Assembly: GCF_001528745.1 (NCBI RefSeq)
Contig: NZ_BCNS01000090.1
Span: 1 to 56,831, forward strand
Reading direction: 5' to 3'
Source: Marinobacterium profundum
GTDB lineage: Bacteria; Pseudomonadota; Gammaproteobacteria; Pseudomonadales; Balneatricaceae
Length of the DNA stretch: 56,831 nucleotides
Position numbers and translations under genes: made by a program. Below the pieces are notes generated by a model. That model ran no database searches. It saw only the letters and a program-made list of their open reading frames with translations, and had not been told where the DNA came from. This document shows, piece after piece, positions 45,007 to 55,800 of this stretch (position 1 is its first letter; every line of letters starts with the position of its first letter).

Positions 45007-46557
45007 TTAGCTGGCCAGAGCCTGGATGTCGTCAAACGCATCAGGCGCTGGCTGTGACTTTGGGGCCGGCTGGCCCTCGTCCAGTTGCAGCACAGACAGG
45101 GTGCGCTTGCGAACCTGCTCCAGCAGTTGCGTATTCTGCATCAAATCCTGCTGGTATGACGGCACCATGGCGCGGATCTTTTCCTGCCAGGCCGGGGTCG
45201 CCAGTTGATCGGCAAAGCAGCGTTCGATAATGCCAATCATGGCGCTGGCGGCCGTGGATGCACCCGGGGATGCACCCAGCAGGGCCGACAGGCTGCCGTC
45301 CGCCGACGTGATCACTTCGGTACCGAATTCCAGCTTGCCGCCTTTTTCTGCATCTTTCTTGATGATCTGCACCCGCTGTCCGGCGTGGGACAGGGTCCAG
45401 TCCTCAGTGCGCGCCTCGGGGTAGAACTTGCGCAGTGCTTCGATCCTGGCGTCGTGGGACTGCAGAACTTCGCTGATCAGGTAGCGGGTCAGGTCCATGT
45501 TGTTCATACCCACGGACAGCATGGGCTTGATGTTGTTCAGGCGCACACTTTTGAGCAGGTCGAGGTTTGAACCACGCTTGAGAAACTTGGTGGTGAAGCC
45601 TGCAAAGGGGCCAAACAGCAGTGCTTTTTCGCCGTCGATAATGCGGGTATCCAGGTGGGGTACCGACATGGGCGGCGCGCCAATGGGGGCCTTGCCGTAG
45701 ACCTTGGCCAGGTGCTGGCTGACGATCTCCGGCTTTTTGCATACCAGCCACTGGCCGCTGACCGGGAAGCCGCCGTAGCCGTCCCCTTCGGGGATGCCGG
45801 ATTTTTGCAGCAGGGGCAGAGCGCCGCCGCCTGCGCCCAGGAAGACGAAGCGGGCACGAATGTGTTCGGTGCCGCCGCTCTGGCTGTTCTTCAGCTTTAG
45901 GTCCCACTGGCCATCGGCCTGCTGGCTAAGGTCGGTTACTGTACGTGCGAGCAGCAACTCGAACCCGGCCTGGTTTTGCAGATTCTGTGTCATGCCGCGA
46001 GTCAGCGAGCCAAAGTCGACGTCCGAGCCGTAGCGTACGCGGGTACCGGCGACTTTTTCGTCAGGGCTGCGATTCTGCATGATCAGGGGCATCCACTGGC
46101 GCAGAACCTCCGGGTCTTCACTGTATTCCATGGCCGCGAAGGCGGGGTGGGCGCTGAGGGTTGCATGGCGCTTACGCAGAAAATTGACGTTTTCCTCGCC
46201 CCAGACAAAGCTCTGATGCGGCGTGGCATTGATGAAGTTTTTTGGCGCCGGCAAGAGCTGCTGCTCCACCAGGTAGGACCAGAACTGGAGGCTGACTTCA
46301 AAGGCGTTGTTTATGGTGAAGGCCTTGCGGGTGTCGATAGTGCCCTCAGCCGTGAGGGGCGCGTAGTTCAGTTCACAGTAGGCTGCGTGACCCGTGCCGG
46401 CGTTATTCCAGCCGTCGGTGCTTTCCTGGGCAACCTGATCCAGCCGTTCAACCATGCTGATGCGAAGATTGGGATCCAGCTGCTTGAGCAGTGTGGCCAG
46501 GGTTGCGCTCATTGCACCGGCTCCGACGAGCAGTACGTCTACGGATTTTGCAGTCAT
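45007..46557 (-). CDS. mqo: Malate:quinone oxidoreductase
   Basis: A membrane-associated FAD enzyme that oxidises malate to oxaloacetate and reduces quinone in the TCA cycle. From ATG 46557 (GGAG upstream) it has 516 residues, normal for Mqo. The FAD-binding fold is VDVLLVGAGAMSATLATLL, and DGWNNAGTGHAAYCELNY is a strong family signature. FVFLGAGGGALPLLQKSGIPEGDGYGGFPVSG and FGPFAGFTTKFLKRGSNLD are also characteristic. The C-terminal SADGSLSALLGASPGASTAASAM is conserved. It is a single gene. Confidence 0.97.
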   Translation of the reverse strand: MTAKSVDVLLVGAGAMSATLATLLKQLDPNLRISMVERLDQVAQESTDGWNNAGTGHAAYCELNYAPLTAEGTIDTRKAFTINNAFEVSLQFWSYLVEQQLLPAPKNFINATPHQSFVWGEENVNFLRKRHATLSAHPAFAAMEYSEDPEVLRQWMPLIMQNRSPDEKVAGTRVRYGSDVDFGSLTRGMTQNLQNQAGFELLLARTVTDLSQQADGQWDLKLKNSQSGGTEHIRARFVFLGAGGGALPLLQKSGIPEGDGYGGFPVSGQWLVCKKPEIVSQHLAKVYGKAPIGAPPMSVPHLDTRIIDGEKALLFGPFAGFTTKFLKRGSNLDLLKSVRLNNIKPMLSVGMNNMDLTRYLISEVLQSHDARIEALRKFYPEARTEDWTLSHAGQRVQIIKKDAEKGGKLEFGTEVITSADGSLSALLGASPGASTAASAMIGIIERCFADQLATPAWQEKIRAMVPSYQQDLMQNTQLLEQVRKRTLSVLQLDEGQPAPKSQPAPDAFDDIQALAS

Positions 46558-47027
46558 GATAACTCCGCCTCTTGGATAGTTGGTCATGGAGTTGAGACGC
46601 CGCGGTCTCGGTCCCGTTCGCTATGGAGCGGCCGATGCTTGTGTTCGGCGCTTAACAGATCGCCGTGGCATCAACCGGAAGTTTCCTGTCTGCGTTTGGG
46701 CTGTACAGCGCCGGGCAGCTTCAAAAAGGTGCTTGCGCCCGTCAGATCCGGGTCTGTTCGGTTGGTTCAAAACACGGATTGATCTGGCTGAAGGCTTTAT
46801 TATTATCTTTCGCAGTTGCGACGCATTATAAGCCGGGAGCGACGGAAGGGAACGCGGCCATCTTTTATAGTGTCTATAACGCAGCGGTTTCATGAGGTTG
46901 TAACGCAGCTGCGGTAAGGCCTGCAGGCGCTATTTATACTTTGGTATGGCGGGTCTAAATGAGGCCGTTGGAGGGGTAATGCCCCGGCGCGGGGGCCGGG
47001 ACATTACTGGGTAGCAGCGGTGTAGTA
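46558..47027. other. Intergenic region between phoH-type gene and mqo
   Basis: 470 bp without a supported gene. The mqo end must contain its promoter. Near the other end a hairpin, GTAATG-C-CCCGG (46976-46987) against CCGGG-A-CATTAC (46996-47007), lies 20 bp after the PhoH-type stop and may act as its terminator, but lacks a U-run. Overlapping short frames here have no good start sites. Confidence 0.45.
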
Positions 47028-48416
47028 TCACAGATGCTCTTCGGCGTAGCGTGCCAGGCGGGAACGGAAGATGCCTTCGAAGTGGATGTTGGCGGAACCT
47101 TCGTATCCCTTGAAGCGTTCAACGATATAGGTCAGGCCCGAGGTCAGGGCGGTCAGGTAGTTGGAGTCGATCTGTGCCAGGTTGCCCAGGCAAATCATCT
47201 TGGTGCCCTTGCCACAGCGGGTGATGATGGTCTTGAGCTGTTGCGGCGTCAGGTTCTGGGCTTCATCAACGATGACCACCGCATCCTGGATGCTGCGTCC
47301 GCGAATAAAGTTCAGTGACTTGAACTGGATATTGGCTTTTTCAATGGCGTACTTGACGCTGCTGTGGGGACGTTCGTCATGCTCGTGCATGGCTTCGAGG
47401 TTATCGTGGATGGAGCTGAGCCAGGGTGTCATTTTCTCTTCTTCGGTGCCGGGTAGAAAGCCTATGTCCTCGGCTACTGGTGGCGTCGAGCGAGTGACGA
47501 TGATTTTGTTGAAGCGCTTCTGTTCGATCACCATTTCCAGCGCGCAGGCCAGCGCAATCAGGGTTTTACCTGAGCCGGCAGCGCCATTGAGCAGGCACAT
47601 GTCGATGGTCGGATCGAGCAGGGACTGCATCGCAAAAGCCTGGTACAGCGTGATGGGGGTGATGCCCCAGCAGTTTTGCTGCATCAGGCGGTCATATCCC
47701 AGGTCCAGTAGTACTGTTTTGTCGTCTTCGATGGAAATGGTGCGGGCGGCAAAGTCTTTGCTTTCGTCGTAAATATATTCGTTGGGGTAGGTGTTGGGCA
47801 GCATTTCCCGGTTGACGCGGTGGTAGGTACGATCGCCATCGCGGTAGCTGTCGACCTGCTCGACGCGGTCCCAGAAATTGCCTTCTATCTTCTGGTGCCC
47901 GGCGGGCAGCAGGTCGAGATCGGAGATCAGCTGATCGGTGCGGTAGTCTTCAACTTTGAGCAACCCGGCCCCAAGGGCCTTGAGCCGCATGTTGATGTCT
48001 TTGGTGACCAGGATGATGTCGCGGTGAGGGTTGGTTGCCTGCAGGTGCAGGGCGCAGTTGATAATCTGGTTGTCCTTGTTCTTGTCGGCGGGCAAAAATC
48101 CCTGACGTGCACCCAGTTCGTGGTCGGGAAAGATGCTCAGTTTGCCCAGTGGCGTTTCCCGGTCGATCCCCGGCAGCATGATGCGCACACCCTTGGTGAT
48201 CTGGGTGGGGCTGTTGGCGGAGCTGAGAATGTTGTCGATTGCCCGGATGGCATAGCGGGCTTCCTGGGCCACTGTTTTCTTGCGGTCCTTGATGTCATCA
48301 AGTTCCTCAAGCACGGTCATGGGAATGGTGATGTCCTGTTCCTTGAATTCGAACAGACACTTGGGATCATGCAGCAACACGTTGGTATCGAGAATATAAA
48401 GTTTCGATGCGGTCAT
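47028..48416 (-). CDS. PIN-PhoH family ATPase
   Basis: A 462-residue protein starting at MTASKLYILDTNVLLHDP (ATG 48416, AAGGAAAAG upstream). The N-terminal PIN nuclease domain (about 1-140) has acidic residues in LDTNVLLHDP, LEELDDIK and LVTKDINMRLKA. The PhoH ATPase domain (about 250-450) has Walker A GAAGSGKT and Walker B VVIVDEAQN. The fusion corresponds to PhoH2-type proteins, some of which are RNA helicases with nuclease activity. The paired antitoxin (PhoAT) known in mycobacteria is not evident next to it. Cytoplasmic. Confidence 0.93.
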   Translation of the reverse strand: MTASKLYILDTNVLLHDPKCLFEFKEQDITIPMTVLEELDDIKDRKKTVAQEARYAIRAIDNILSSANSPTQITKGVRIMLPGIDRETPLGKLSIFPDHELGARQGFLPADKNKDNQIINCALHLQATNPHRDIILVTKDINMRLKALGAGLLKVEDYRTDQLISDLDLLPAGHQKIEGNFWDRVEQVDSYRDGDRTYHRVNREMLPNTYPNEYIYDESKDFAARTISIEDDKTVLLDLGYDRLMQQNCWGITPITLYQAFAMQSLLDPTIDMCLLNGAAGSGKTLIALACALEMVIEQKRFNKIIVTRSTPPVAEDIGFLPGTEEEKMTPWLSSIHDNLEAMHEHDERPHSSVKYAIEKANIQFKSLNFIRGRSIQDAVVIVDEAQNLTPQQLKTIITRCGKGTKMICLGNLAQIDSNYLTALTSGLTYIVERFKGYEGSANIHFEGIFRSRLARYAEEHL

Positions 48417-48837
48417 CGGCTTTTCCTTCAGCTGCTTGCTTGATACACATGCAACTGTACTCTGCGGATCCATAAGCACAATACAGCTGCCGCACTTACA
48501 CCATAGCAGCCCCTATGTTACGTGTAATCGTTCAGGTGACAACTGCGTTTAAATGGTCATAAAAAAGTGCGCAGCTTGGGTCCTGATGCAACTGGTGATC
48601 AAAAAACGACCTGGATCACATTGTTTTTAAAAGGGTTATGGTGGGATCCACGGAAATTCCCTATATTGAAGAGAGTGAACCTCTGGCGTGCTGGCCCGGT
48701 TTCACGAAAGCCAGCGTAAGAGTACCGGCAGCTGCCAGTTAACGTCGGTGCAGGGTTTTACTGGTTGGGCCTGTGACGCATAAAGTGCGATCGGGCTCGG
48801 CATTTCAGGAATTCGAAGCTCAAGGGAGGTGATATTC
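48417..48837. other. Divergent intergenic region phoH-type gene / ppnN
   Basis: 421 bp with no supported gene. An imperfect inverted repeat (GCTGG...CCAGC) is near 48690-48716. The unusually long divergent space may hold promoters for both genes, but I identify no confident motif. Confidence 0.4.
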
Positions 48838-50226
48838 ATGATCACCGAAGACTTTGTGACCACCAGTGTGACGCCCAGCGATAGCCTGGCGACACTTTCT
48901 CCCGTTGAAGTTGCCAGGCTGCAGGATGCAAGTCAGGGTGGTTTGTACCGGCTGTTCCGGCAGTGCTGCCTGGCGGTACTGAACTGCGGCAGTGAGCTGG
49001 ATAGCACCAAGATGGTGCTCGAGCGTTACAAGCAATTTGATATCAAAATCAGCCAAAAACACCGTGGCCTGCAGCTGGATCTGATCAATGCGCCGGCCAG
49101 TGCCTTTGTGGATGGCGAAATCATTCAGGGGATACGCGAACACCTGTTTTCGGTGCTGCGTGATCTGCTCTATATCGGTGAGGAACTGGATGATTACTGC
49201 CATGGGCTGGATGAGGGCGGCACTATCACGCATAGCGTCTTTCAGATTCTGCGCCACGCCGATGTCTTCCGTCCGCACGTGAAGCCCAATCTGGTGGTGT
49301 GCTGGGGCGGCCACTCCATTGGCCATGAAGAGTACGAATACACCAAGAAGGTGGGTTACGAGCTGGGCCTGCGGCGGATGAATATCTGCACTGGCTGCGG
49401 CCCGGGTGCGATGAAGGGCCCCATGAAAGGTGCGGCCATCGCCCATGCCAAGCAGCGAATCCGCGATGCGCGCTATGTGGGTATTTCGGAACCCGGCATT
49501 ATTGCTGCCGAGTCCCCGAACCCTATCGTCAATGAGCTGCTGATCATGCCGGATATCGAAAAGCGGCTTGAGGCCTTTATACGCCTGGGGCACGGTATTG
49601 TGGTCTTTCCGGGCGGCGCCGGCACGGCGGAGGAGATTCTCTACATCCTGGGCGTGCTGCTGCACGAAAAGAACAATGAACTGCCGTTCCCGCTGATCTT
49701 TACCGGGCCCGAGGGCAGTGAGGCCTACTTTGAAACCATCGATCGCTTCCTGCGCAAGACTTTGGGTGATGCGGCGGCGAAGCGCTATGAAATCATTGTT
49801 GGCGACCCGGTCAAGGTTGCGCTGCGCATGGAGGCGGGGCTGCGTGAGGTCACGGCCTATCGCAAGGCGACCAGCGAGTCCTTCCACTTCAACTGGCAGA
49901 TCAGTATTCCTCTGACCTTCCAGCAGCCGTTTGAGCCAACCCATGAAAATATGGCGACGCTGAATCTGTTCCAGGATCAGTCGCCCTGCGATCTGGCGTC
50001 CAATCTGCGGCGTGCGCTCTCGGGCATTGTGGCCGGCAACGTCAAGGAGCCGGGAGTGCGGGCGATCGAGGAGTTTGGGCCTTTCGAGCTCTGCGGCGAG
50101 CCTGATCTTATGGATCCGCTGGACCAGCTGCTCAATTCCTTTGTGCAGCAGCGGCGCATGAAACTGAACTATCAGGAATACACGCCCTGCTATCGCCTTA
50201 CCGGGGTGGCGAGCACCGTCGCCTGA
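48838..50226 (+). CDS. ppnN: Pyrimidine/purine nucleotide 5'-monophosphate nucleosidase PpnN (LOG family)
   Basis: From ATG 48838, after the strong GGGAGGTGA site, the protein has 462 residues, like YgdH/PpnN. The central LOG domain (about 150-335) has GGHSIGHEEYEYT, TGCGPGAMKGPMKGA and the nucleotide-binding PGGAGTAEEILY. Flanking N- and C-terminal domains match PpnN rather than short LOG proteins. The enzyme cleaves nucleoside monophosphates to base and ribose-5-phosphate and is stimulated by (p)ppGpp in E. coli. A terminator follows. Confidence 0.94.
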   Translation: MITEDFVTTSVTPSDSLATLSPVEVARLQDASQGGLYRLFRQCCLAVLNCGSELDSTKMVLERYKQFDIKISQKHRGLQLDLINAPASAFVDGEIIQGIREHLFSVLRDLLYIGEELDDYCHGLDEGGTITHSVFQILRHADVFRPHVKPNLVVCWGGHSIGHEEYEYTKKVGYELGLRRMNICTGCGPGAMKGPMKGAAIAHAKQRIRDARYVGISEPGIIAAESPNPIVNELLIMPDIEKRLEAFIRLGHGIVVFPGGAGTAEEILYILGVLLHEKNNELPFPLIFTGPEGSEAYFETIDRFLRKTLGDAAAKRYEIIVGDPVKVALRMEAGLREVTAYRKATSESFHFNWQISIPLTFQQPFEPTHENMATLNLFQDQSPCDLASNLRRALSGIVAGNVKEPGVRAIEEFGPFELCGEPDLMDPLDQLLNSFVQQRRMKLNYQEYTPCYRLTGVASTVA

Positions 50227-50247
50227 GCTTCTTCTGTCTGAAAACAG

Positions 50248-50281
50248 AGCGCGATAATCCGTTAGGGTTGTCGCGCTTTTT
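50248..50281 (+). terminator. Terminator of ppnN
   Basis: AGCGCGATAA (50248-50257) pairs with TTGTCGCGCT (50268-50277), with one G-U wobble, followed by a T-run to 50281. Confidence 0.85.
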
Positions 50282-50442
50282 GCGTCCTGCTGTATGATGT
50301 CCCGCGCTCGCCAGGCCTGCGGGGCTTTTGCGATCACAGCGTCCAGCGTTTGCTGTAGCGGCGCCTGGATGTCGCTGTTGCACTGCGCGTGTCTGCTGAA
50401 CTTTTGTAAGCGGACTGTTGTCTTCAACCTCCTTGTCGATCC

Positions 50443-51417
50443 ATGCGGGGATCTGTCTTGAAAAACAAACTGATCGTTACCCTCACGACGGTGAAGGGCT
50501 CGCGGCAGTACACGCTGAACCAGGTGGCCCGTGTGCTGGTGCCGGCCTTTTTGCTAATGGCGGTACTCAGTTTCTTCGTGTCCAATGCCTTGCTGGTGAA
50601 GACCAGCGATGATCTGGCCATTCTGGCGGAAGATCATCAGTTGCTGTCTGATCAGTACGAAACAGTGCTCGGGACTCAGCAGCTCTATGTGTCTGAGCTG
50701 AATGAGCTCAGCGGTACACTTGAAGTGCTGCAGCAGGAAAATTACCGTATCGGTGAATTGAATGCTTCACTGGACGAAAGTCTTGGCGGGCTGGAATCGA
50801 TGCTGGGTCTGCCGGCCAGTGACTCCTATACGCCGGAGCAGGCAGAGGTTTTAAAGTCGACGGCCGCGCAGCGGCTGTTTCTGCTGCATAATATTCCCAA
50901 TGGTGTGCCACTGCAGAGTACCCGCATGACGGATCGTTTCGGCATGCGGACACACCCGGTGACACGCAAGCGCAGTATGCACAATGGCGTCGATTTCAAA
51001 GCGTCCCGTGGCACTGAAGTCTATGCTACCGCGGATGGCGTAGTGGAATTCAGCGGCCGCCAAAGTGGTTTTGGCAAGCTGGTGATCATGCAGCACAGTT
51101 TTGGTTTCAAGACTTACTTCGCACATCTGGATAAACTGAATGTCGAAGCAGGTGATCTGGTGGCCAAGGGTCAGTTGATTGCACTCAGCGGGAACAGTGG
51201 TCGTTCGACCGGGCCGCATTTGCACTATGAGGTAAGGCGCCTGTTTACGGCGATTGATCCGGCACCTTTTCTGAAGTGGAATATTGCGAATTTTGACACC
51301 ATCTTTACAGACGTAACGAGCGTAAAATGGGCATCCTTAAAAGAAATGTATCCGTTAAATCAGGCCGCGGTGCAGTTACCATCATCGCAGAAGGAAACCG
51401 ATTCACCGGAGACATGA
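50443..51417 (+). CDS. M23 (LytM) family metallopeptidase
   Basis: A 324-residue bitopic protein. A membrane helix (about 30-52) is followed by a periplasmic coiled coil (about 55-110) and a LytM peptidase domain (about 155-275). The zinc motif is HNGVDF (HxxxD), and the HxH is in GPHLHYEV. Such enzymes cleave peptidoglycan cross-links. The last 91 nt overlap the following bactofilin gene in another frame. M23-bactofilin pairs control cell shape in other proteobacteria. A TTG at 50458 with GGGGA ahead is an alternative start. Confidence 0.9.
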   Translation: MRGSVLKNKLIVTLTTVKGSRQYTLNQVARVLVPAFLLMAVLSFFVSNALLVKTSDDLAILAEDHQLLSDQYETVLGTQQLYVSELNELSGTLEVLQQENYRIGELNASLDESLGGLESMLGLPASDSYTPEQAEVLKSTAAQRLFLLHNIPNGVPLQSTRMTDRFGMRTHPVTRKRSMHNGVDFKASRGTEVYATADGVVEFSGRQSGFGKLVIMQHSFGFKTYFAHLDKLNVEAGDLVAKGQLIALSGNSGRSTGPHLHYEVRRLFTAIDPAPFLKWNIANFDTIFTDVTSVKWASLKEMYPLNQAAVQLPSSQKETDSPET

Positions 51418-51800
51418 CGGTGCAGGGCAAGGTGCACGTTGACGGTGTTATCGAAGGCAAGATCGACGCCAATGATGATATTTCCATTGGCAAGACCGGC
51501 GAGGTAAAAGGGCTGGTAAAAGCCAAGCATGTGCATGTCAGCGGGCGCCTCGAAGGTGAGGTGATCTGCGATATTCTCTATGTCGAAGCCGGGGGTAAGG
51601 TGCGGGCCCGGGTGTTGAGCCGGCAAATGTCGGTTGATCCCAAGGGCTGCTTTCAGGGTGAGCGGCGCGAGCAGATTCAGCAGGTACTGGCATTGCAGGA
51701 TGCGGCGGAAAAACCGTTCGAGTTTGGCGTCGAGGCCATCGACAGCCTGCCTGATCGTATAGTTCTGGGCAGCGGCCGAGGCAAGTTCGCAAACAAGTAA
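51327..51800 (+). CDS. Bactofilin
   Basis: A 157-residue polymer-forming cytoskeletal protein (bactofilin/CcmA family). The right-handed beta-helix core spans about residues 17-115, with repeats such as TGDMTVQGKVHVDGVIEGKIDANDDISIG and HVHVSGRLEGEVICD. A short basic N-terminus (MGILKRN) and an unstructured tail flank it. Its start lies inside the M23 peptidase gene, so expression is likely coupled. The pair probably localises peptidoglycan cutting. Confidence 0.92.
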   Translation: MGILKRNVSVKSGRGAVTIIAEGNRFTGDMTVQGKVHVDGVIEGKIDANDDISIGKTGEVKGLVKAKHVHVSGRLEGEVICDILYVEAGGKVRARVLSRQMSVDPKGCFQGERREQIQQVLALQDAAEKPFEFGVEAIDSLPDRIVLGSGRGKFANK

Positions 51801-51887
51801 GATCAAGGGAGCAAGCTGGAGCATTTTTAGTGCGTAGCAGAGCCAGGGGGCGCTGCACGCTAACCGATCAGAGACGGAGCCGTACCG

Positions 51888-52703
51888 ATGTGTGAACTCT
51901 TGGGCATGAGTGCCAATGTACCTACCGATATCTGTTTCAGCTTCTCTGGGCTGATGCAGCGAGGCGGGGCAACCGGGCCGCATCGCGACGGCTGGGGCAT
52001 TGCCTTTTACGAGGGGCGGGGCGTGCGCTTTTTCCATGATCCGGCCCCCAGTGTGGAATCGGCCATTGCACGTCTGGTGCGCAGTCATCCAATCAAGAGT
52101 CATATCGTTATCAGTCATATCCGTCAGGCGAACGTCGGTCAGATATGTCTGGAAAATACCCACCCGTTTTCCCGTGAGCTCTGGGGGCGCAGCTGGACCT
52201 ACGCCCATAATGGGCAGCTGGATGCCCAGCTGTACGAGCTGCCGCTGGAGTTTTATCGTCCCATAGGCACCACCGACAGCGAGTATGCCTTTTGCTGGCT
52301 GCTGGGGCAGATACGCAGCCGTTATCCCGAACAGCCCGATAATATTGCAGAGCTGAGTGATTTTATTGCCGGGCTCTGCGACCGCCTGCGCGGTTTTGGC
52401 GTCTTCAATATGCTGCTGACGGAATCCCGCTACCTGTTCTGCTATTGCACCACCAAGCTGTCCTGGATTACGCGCCGTGCACCCTTTGGTGAAGCCAGGC
52501 TCAAGGACTACGAACTGACGGTCGATTTCTGCGAGGAAACCACGCCGCTGGATGTGGTCACAGTGATAGCGACGGATCCGCTAACCGATAACGAGCGCTG
52601 GCAGGCATTGCAAACCGGCGAGCTGTGCGTGTTTGAAAGCGGTCTGGTGGTCGCGCAACGCACCGCCGAACCCGTGTCTGAAGCGCCCGCCGGCGCCATC
52701 TAA
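51888..52703 (+). CDS. Class II glutamine amidotransferase (YafJ-like)
   Basis: A 271-residue Ntn-hydrolase. The chain begins [15 protein letters not shown], with Cys2 as nucleophile after Met removal. [43 protein letters not shown] (with the HNG oxyanion segment) and [14 protein letters not shown] are all intact. The family is close to YafJ, whose acceptor substrate is not settled. It is a paralogue of the defective copy at 22266. It starts 87 bp after the bactofilin stop. Confidence 0.9.
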   Translation: MCELLGMSANVPTDICFSFSGLMQRGGATGPHRDGWGIAFYEGRGVRFFHDPAPSVESAIARLVRSHPIKSHIVISHIRQANVGQICLENTHPFSRELWGRSWTYAHNGQLDAQLYELPLEFYRPIGTTDSEYAFCWLLGQIRSRYPEQPDNIAELSDFIAGLCDRLRGFGVFNMLLTESRYLFCYCTTKLSWITRRAPFGEARLKDYELTVDFCEETTPLDVVTVIATDPLTDNERWQALQTGELCVFESGLVVAQRTAEPVSEAPAGAI

Positions 52704-52812
52704 AAGTACATTTACAGAGGCGCGCGCCTCTGTATTGCAGTGCCCGTGTATCCGCCGAGTGTCTCCTTTATAATGTGCTTCCTCTTTCAGCCTGAATGAC
52801 TGTAGCCCATTT

Positions 52813-55800
52813 GTGACTATCGATATTGAACATCTCCGTCAGCAGCTTGCGTTCTGCCAGTGCAAGGACCGCCTTGGTCTTCTCAGGAAGCTTCAGCAGC
52901 TCGAACAGCGTTTGGAAAAGGGCTTGCCAGCGGATCGCATCGCGATCCAGCTGGAGCAAGCACTGGAGCAATCTAGTGCTCAGGTAAAGGCTCGCGCCGC
53001 GCGAGTTCAGAACATTAATTACCCTGATTTGCCGGTGTCAGCACGGCGTGAGGAAATCGCCAAGGTCATCGCCGCTCATCAGGTGGTCGTAATCGCCGGT
53101 GAAACCGGCTCCGGCAAGACCACTCAGATACCCAAAATCTGCCTGGAGCTTGGTCTGGGGGTGCGGGGCCTTATTGGTCACACCCAGCCGCGGCGTCTGG
53201 CTGCGCGAACCGTGGCGACGCGCATAGCGCAAGAAATGAATTGCACTCTGGGTGACCAGGTGGGCTATCAGGTGCGCTTCACCGAGCAGGTGTCTGATCA
53301 TACCCTGATCAAGCTGATGACCGACGGTATCCTGCTGGCGGAAACCCAGCACGACCGGCTGCTGGAGCGCTACGATGTCATCATTATTGATGAAGCCCAT
53401 GAGCGCAGCCTCAATATCGACTTTCTGCTGGGTTACCTGAAACGGATTCTGCCGCAGCGCCCGGACCTTAAGGTCATCATTACCTCTGCGACTATTGATC
53501 TGGAGCGCTTCTCGCGCCACTTTGATGACGCACCCATCATTGAGGTTTCGGGGCGTACCTACCCGGTTGAGGTGCTCTATCGCCCGCTGAATGATCGCGG
53601 TGAAGACCAGCCTGATGTAGACCAGCAGCAGGCGATTCTGGAGGCGGTGGAGGAAATCACCGATCTGGGTCGCAGTCAGCGCAGCAACAGCGCGCGGGAT
53701 ATTCTGATATTTCTCAGTGGCGAGCGGGAAATCCGCGAAACGGCTGAGGTGCTGCGCCGGGCACAGCTGCGTGATACCGAAGTCATGCCGCTCTATGCGC
53801 GCCTGAGTGTGGCGGAACAGAACCGGGTGTTTCAGGCGGATCGTGGTGCGGGTCGGCGCATAGTGCTGGCAACCAATGTGGCGGAGACCTCGGTTACGGT
53901 GCCGGGTATCGGCTATGTAATCGACCCTGGTGAGGCCCGCATTTCACGCTACAGCTACAGAGCCAAGGTACAGCGTCTGCCGATTGAGGCAGTATCCCAG
54001 GCCAGCGCCAATCAGCGCATGGGGCGCTGCGGTCGTATATCCGCAGGTGTCTGCATTCGGCTTTATTCGCAAGAAGACTTCGAGGCGCGACCGCGCTTTA
54101 CCGATGCCGAGATCCGGCGGACCAATCTGGCGGCGGTCATCCTGCAGATGCTCAGCCTGCGCCTGGGTGATATTGCTGATTTCCCCTTTATAGATCCGCC
54201 GGACAGCCGCTTTATTAATGACGGCTTCAAACTGCTTGAAGAACTTGGTGCCGTCGATACGGCCCGCGGCATGACTGCCCTTGGGCGCCAGCTGGCGCAG
54301 TTGCCGGTGGATCCGCGCATCGGGCGCATGGTGCTGGAAGGGGCCAAGCAGAATGCGCTGCGCGAAGTGCTGGTGGTCGCCAGTGCGCTGAGCAGCCAGG
54401 ATCCGCGTGAGCGCCCGCTCGACAAGCAACAGGCGGCGGACGAAAAGCACCGGGAATATGCTGATGATGAATCGGATTTTGTCACCCTGCTCAAACTGTG
54501 GAACCTCTATGAAGAGCAGCGCCAGGCCCTGAGCCAGAATCAGCTGCGCAAATACTGCCAGAAGCACTTTCTGTCATTTTTGCGCATGCGCGAGTGGCGT
54601 GATGTGCATCGCCAGTTGCACTTGATTTGCCGACAATTGAAGCTGCAGGAAAACTCGATAGCGGCGGAATACGAGCCGTTTCACAAGTCGCTGCTGGCCG
54701 GGCTGTTGAGCCAGATTGGCATGCGACAGGAGAATCGGGAATATCTGGGTGCGCGCAATCGCCGTTTTCATTTGTTTCCGGCTTCAACAATATTCAAGAA
54801 AGCACCCAAATGGGTGATGTCGGCGGAAATGGTCGAGACCTCACGTCTGTTTGCCCGCATGAACGCCGCGATCAAGCCTGAGTGGGTCGAGCCGCTGGCC
54901 GGGCATCTGGTCAAGCGTAGCTACCTTGAACCTCACTGGGAGAAGAAACGCGCCCAGGTCGTGGCCAGTGAACAAGTTACGCTCTTTGGGTTGATTATAG
55001 TGCCGCGCCGCAAGCTCCATTACGGCAGCATAGATCCTGTCGTCTGCCACGAGATCTTTATTCGCAGTGCGCTGGTGGAAGGGGAGTATCAGACCCAGGC
55101 GAAGTATTTCAGCCATAACCGCAAGCTGCTGGACGGGGTCGAGGCGCTGGAAGCCAAAAGCCGGCGCCGTGACCTGCTGGTGGATGAAGACAGTCTGTAT
55201 GACTTTTATGCCGGGCGCCTGGCGGAACACGGTGGCGCGGATATCGTTAACGGTGCCGGCTTCGAGCACTGGCGCAAGAGCGCCGAGCAGCAGAACCCTC
55301 AGCTGTTGTTTTTTACCGAGGAAGATGTGCTGCAGCGCTCGGCGGCCCATGTTACCGCGCGGGACTATCCACAGCGCATGCGCCTGGATGGCGTTGAACT
55401 GCCACTGAACTATCAGTTTGAGCCGGGCACCGTCAGCGACGGCGTTACGCTCGATCTGCCGCTGGCGCTTTTGAATAACGTGACACCGCGGCGCCCCGAC
55501 TGGCTGGTGCCGGGTATGCTGCAAGACAAGTGTATCGCCATCCTTAAAGGGTTGCCCAAGCCGCTGCGCAAGCATTTCGTGCCGATTCCCGATCATGTGC
55601 GGGCCTTTACCGATCAGGTGGTGTTCGCCGACGGCGACCTGTACGAGGCGCTCAGCCTGTTTTTGCGCCGCAAAACCGGTGCGCGGGTGGACCCGGCCGA
55701 GCTGCGTGCGGTTGAGCTGGACAAGCATTACCGCATGAACATCCGTTTGCTGGATGCGGCGGGTCAGCAGTTGGGTGCCGGGCGGGATCTGGAGGCACTC

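Noticed and set aside
48820-50427. 535-codon minus-strand frame opposite ppnN
   Set aside because: Long only because of high GC; no start signal or recognisable domain, while ppnN is certain.
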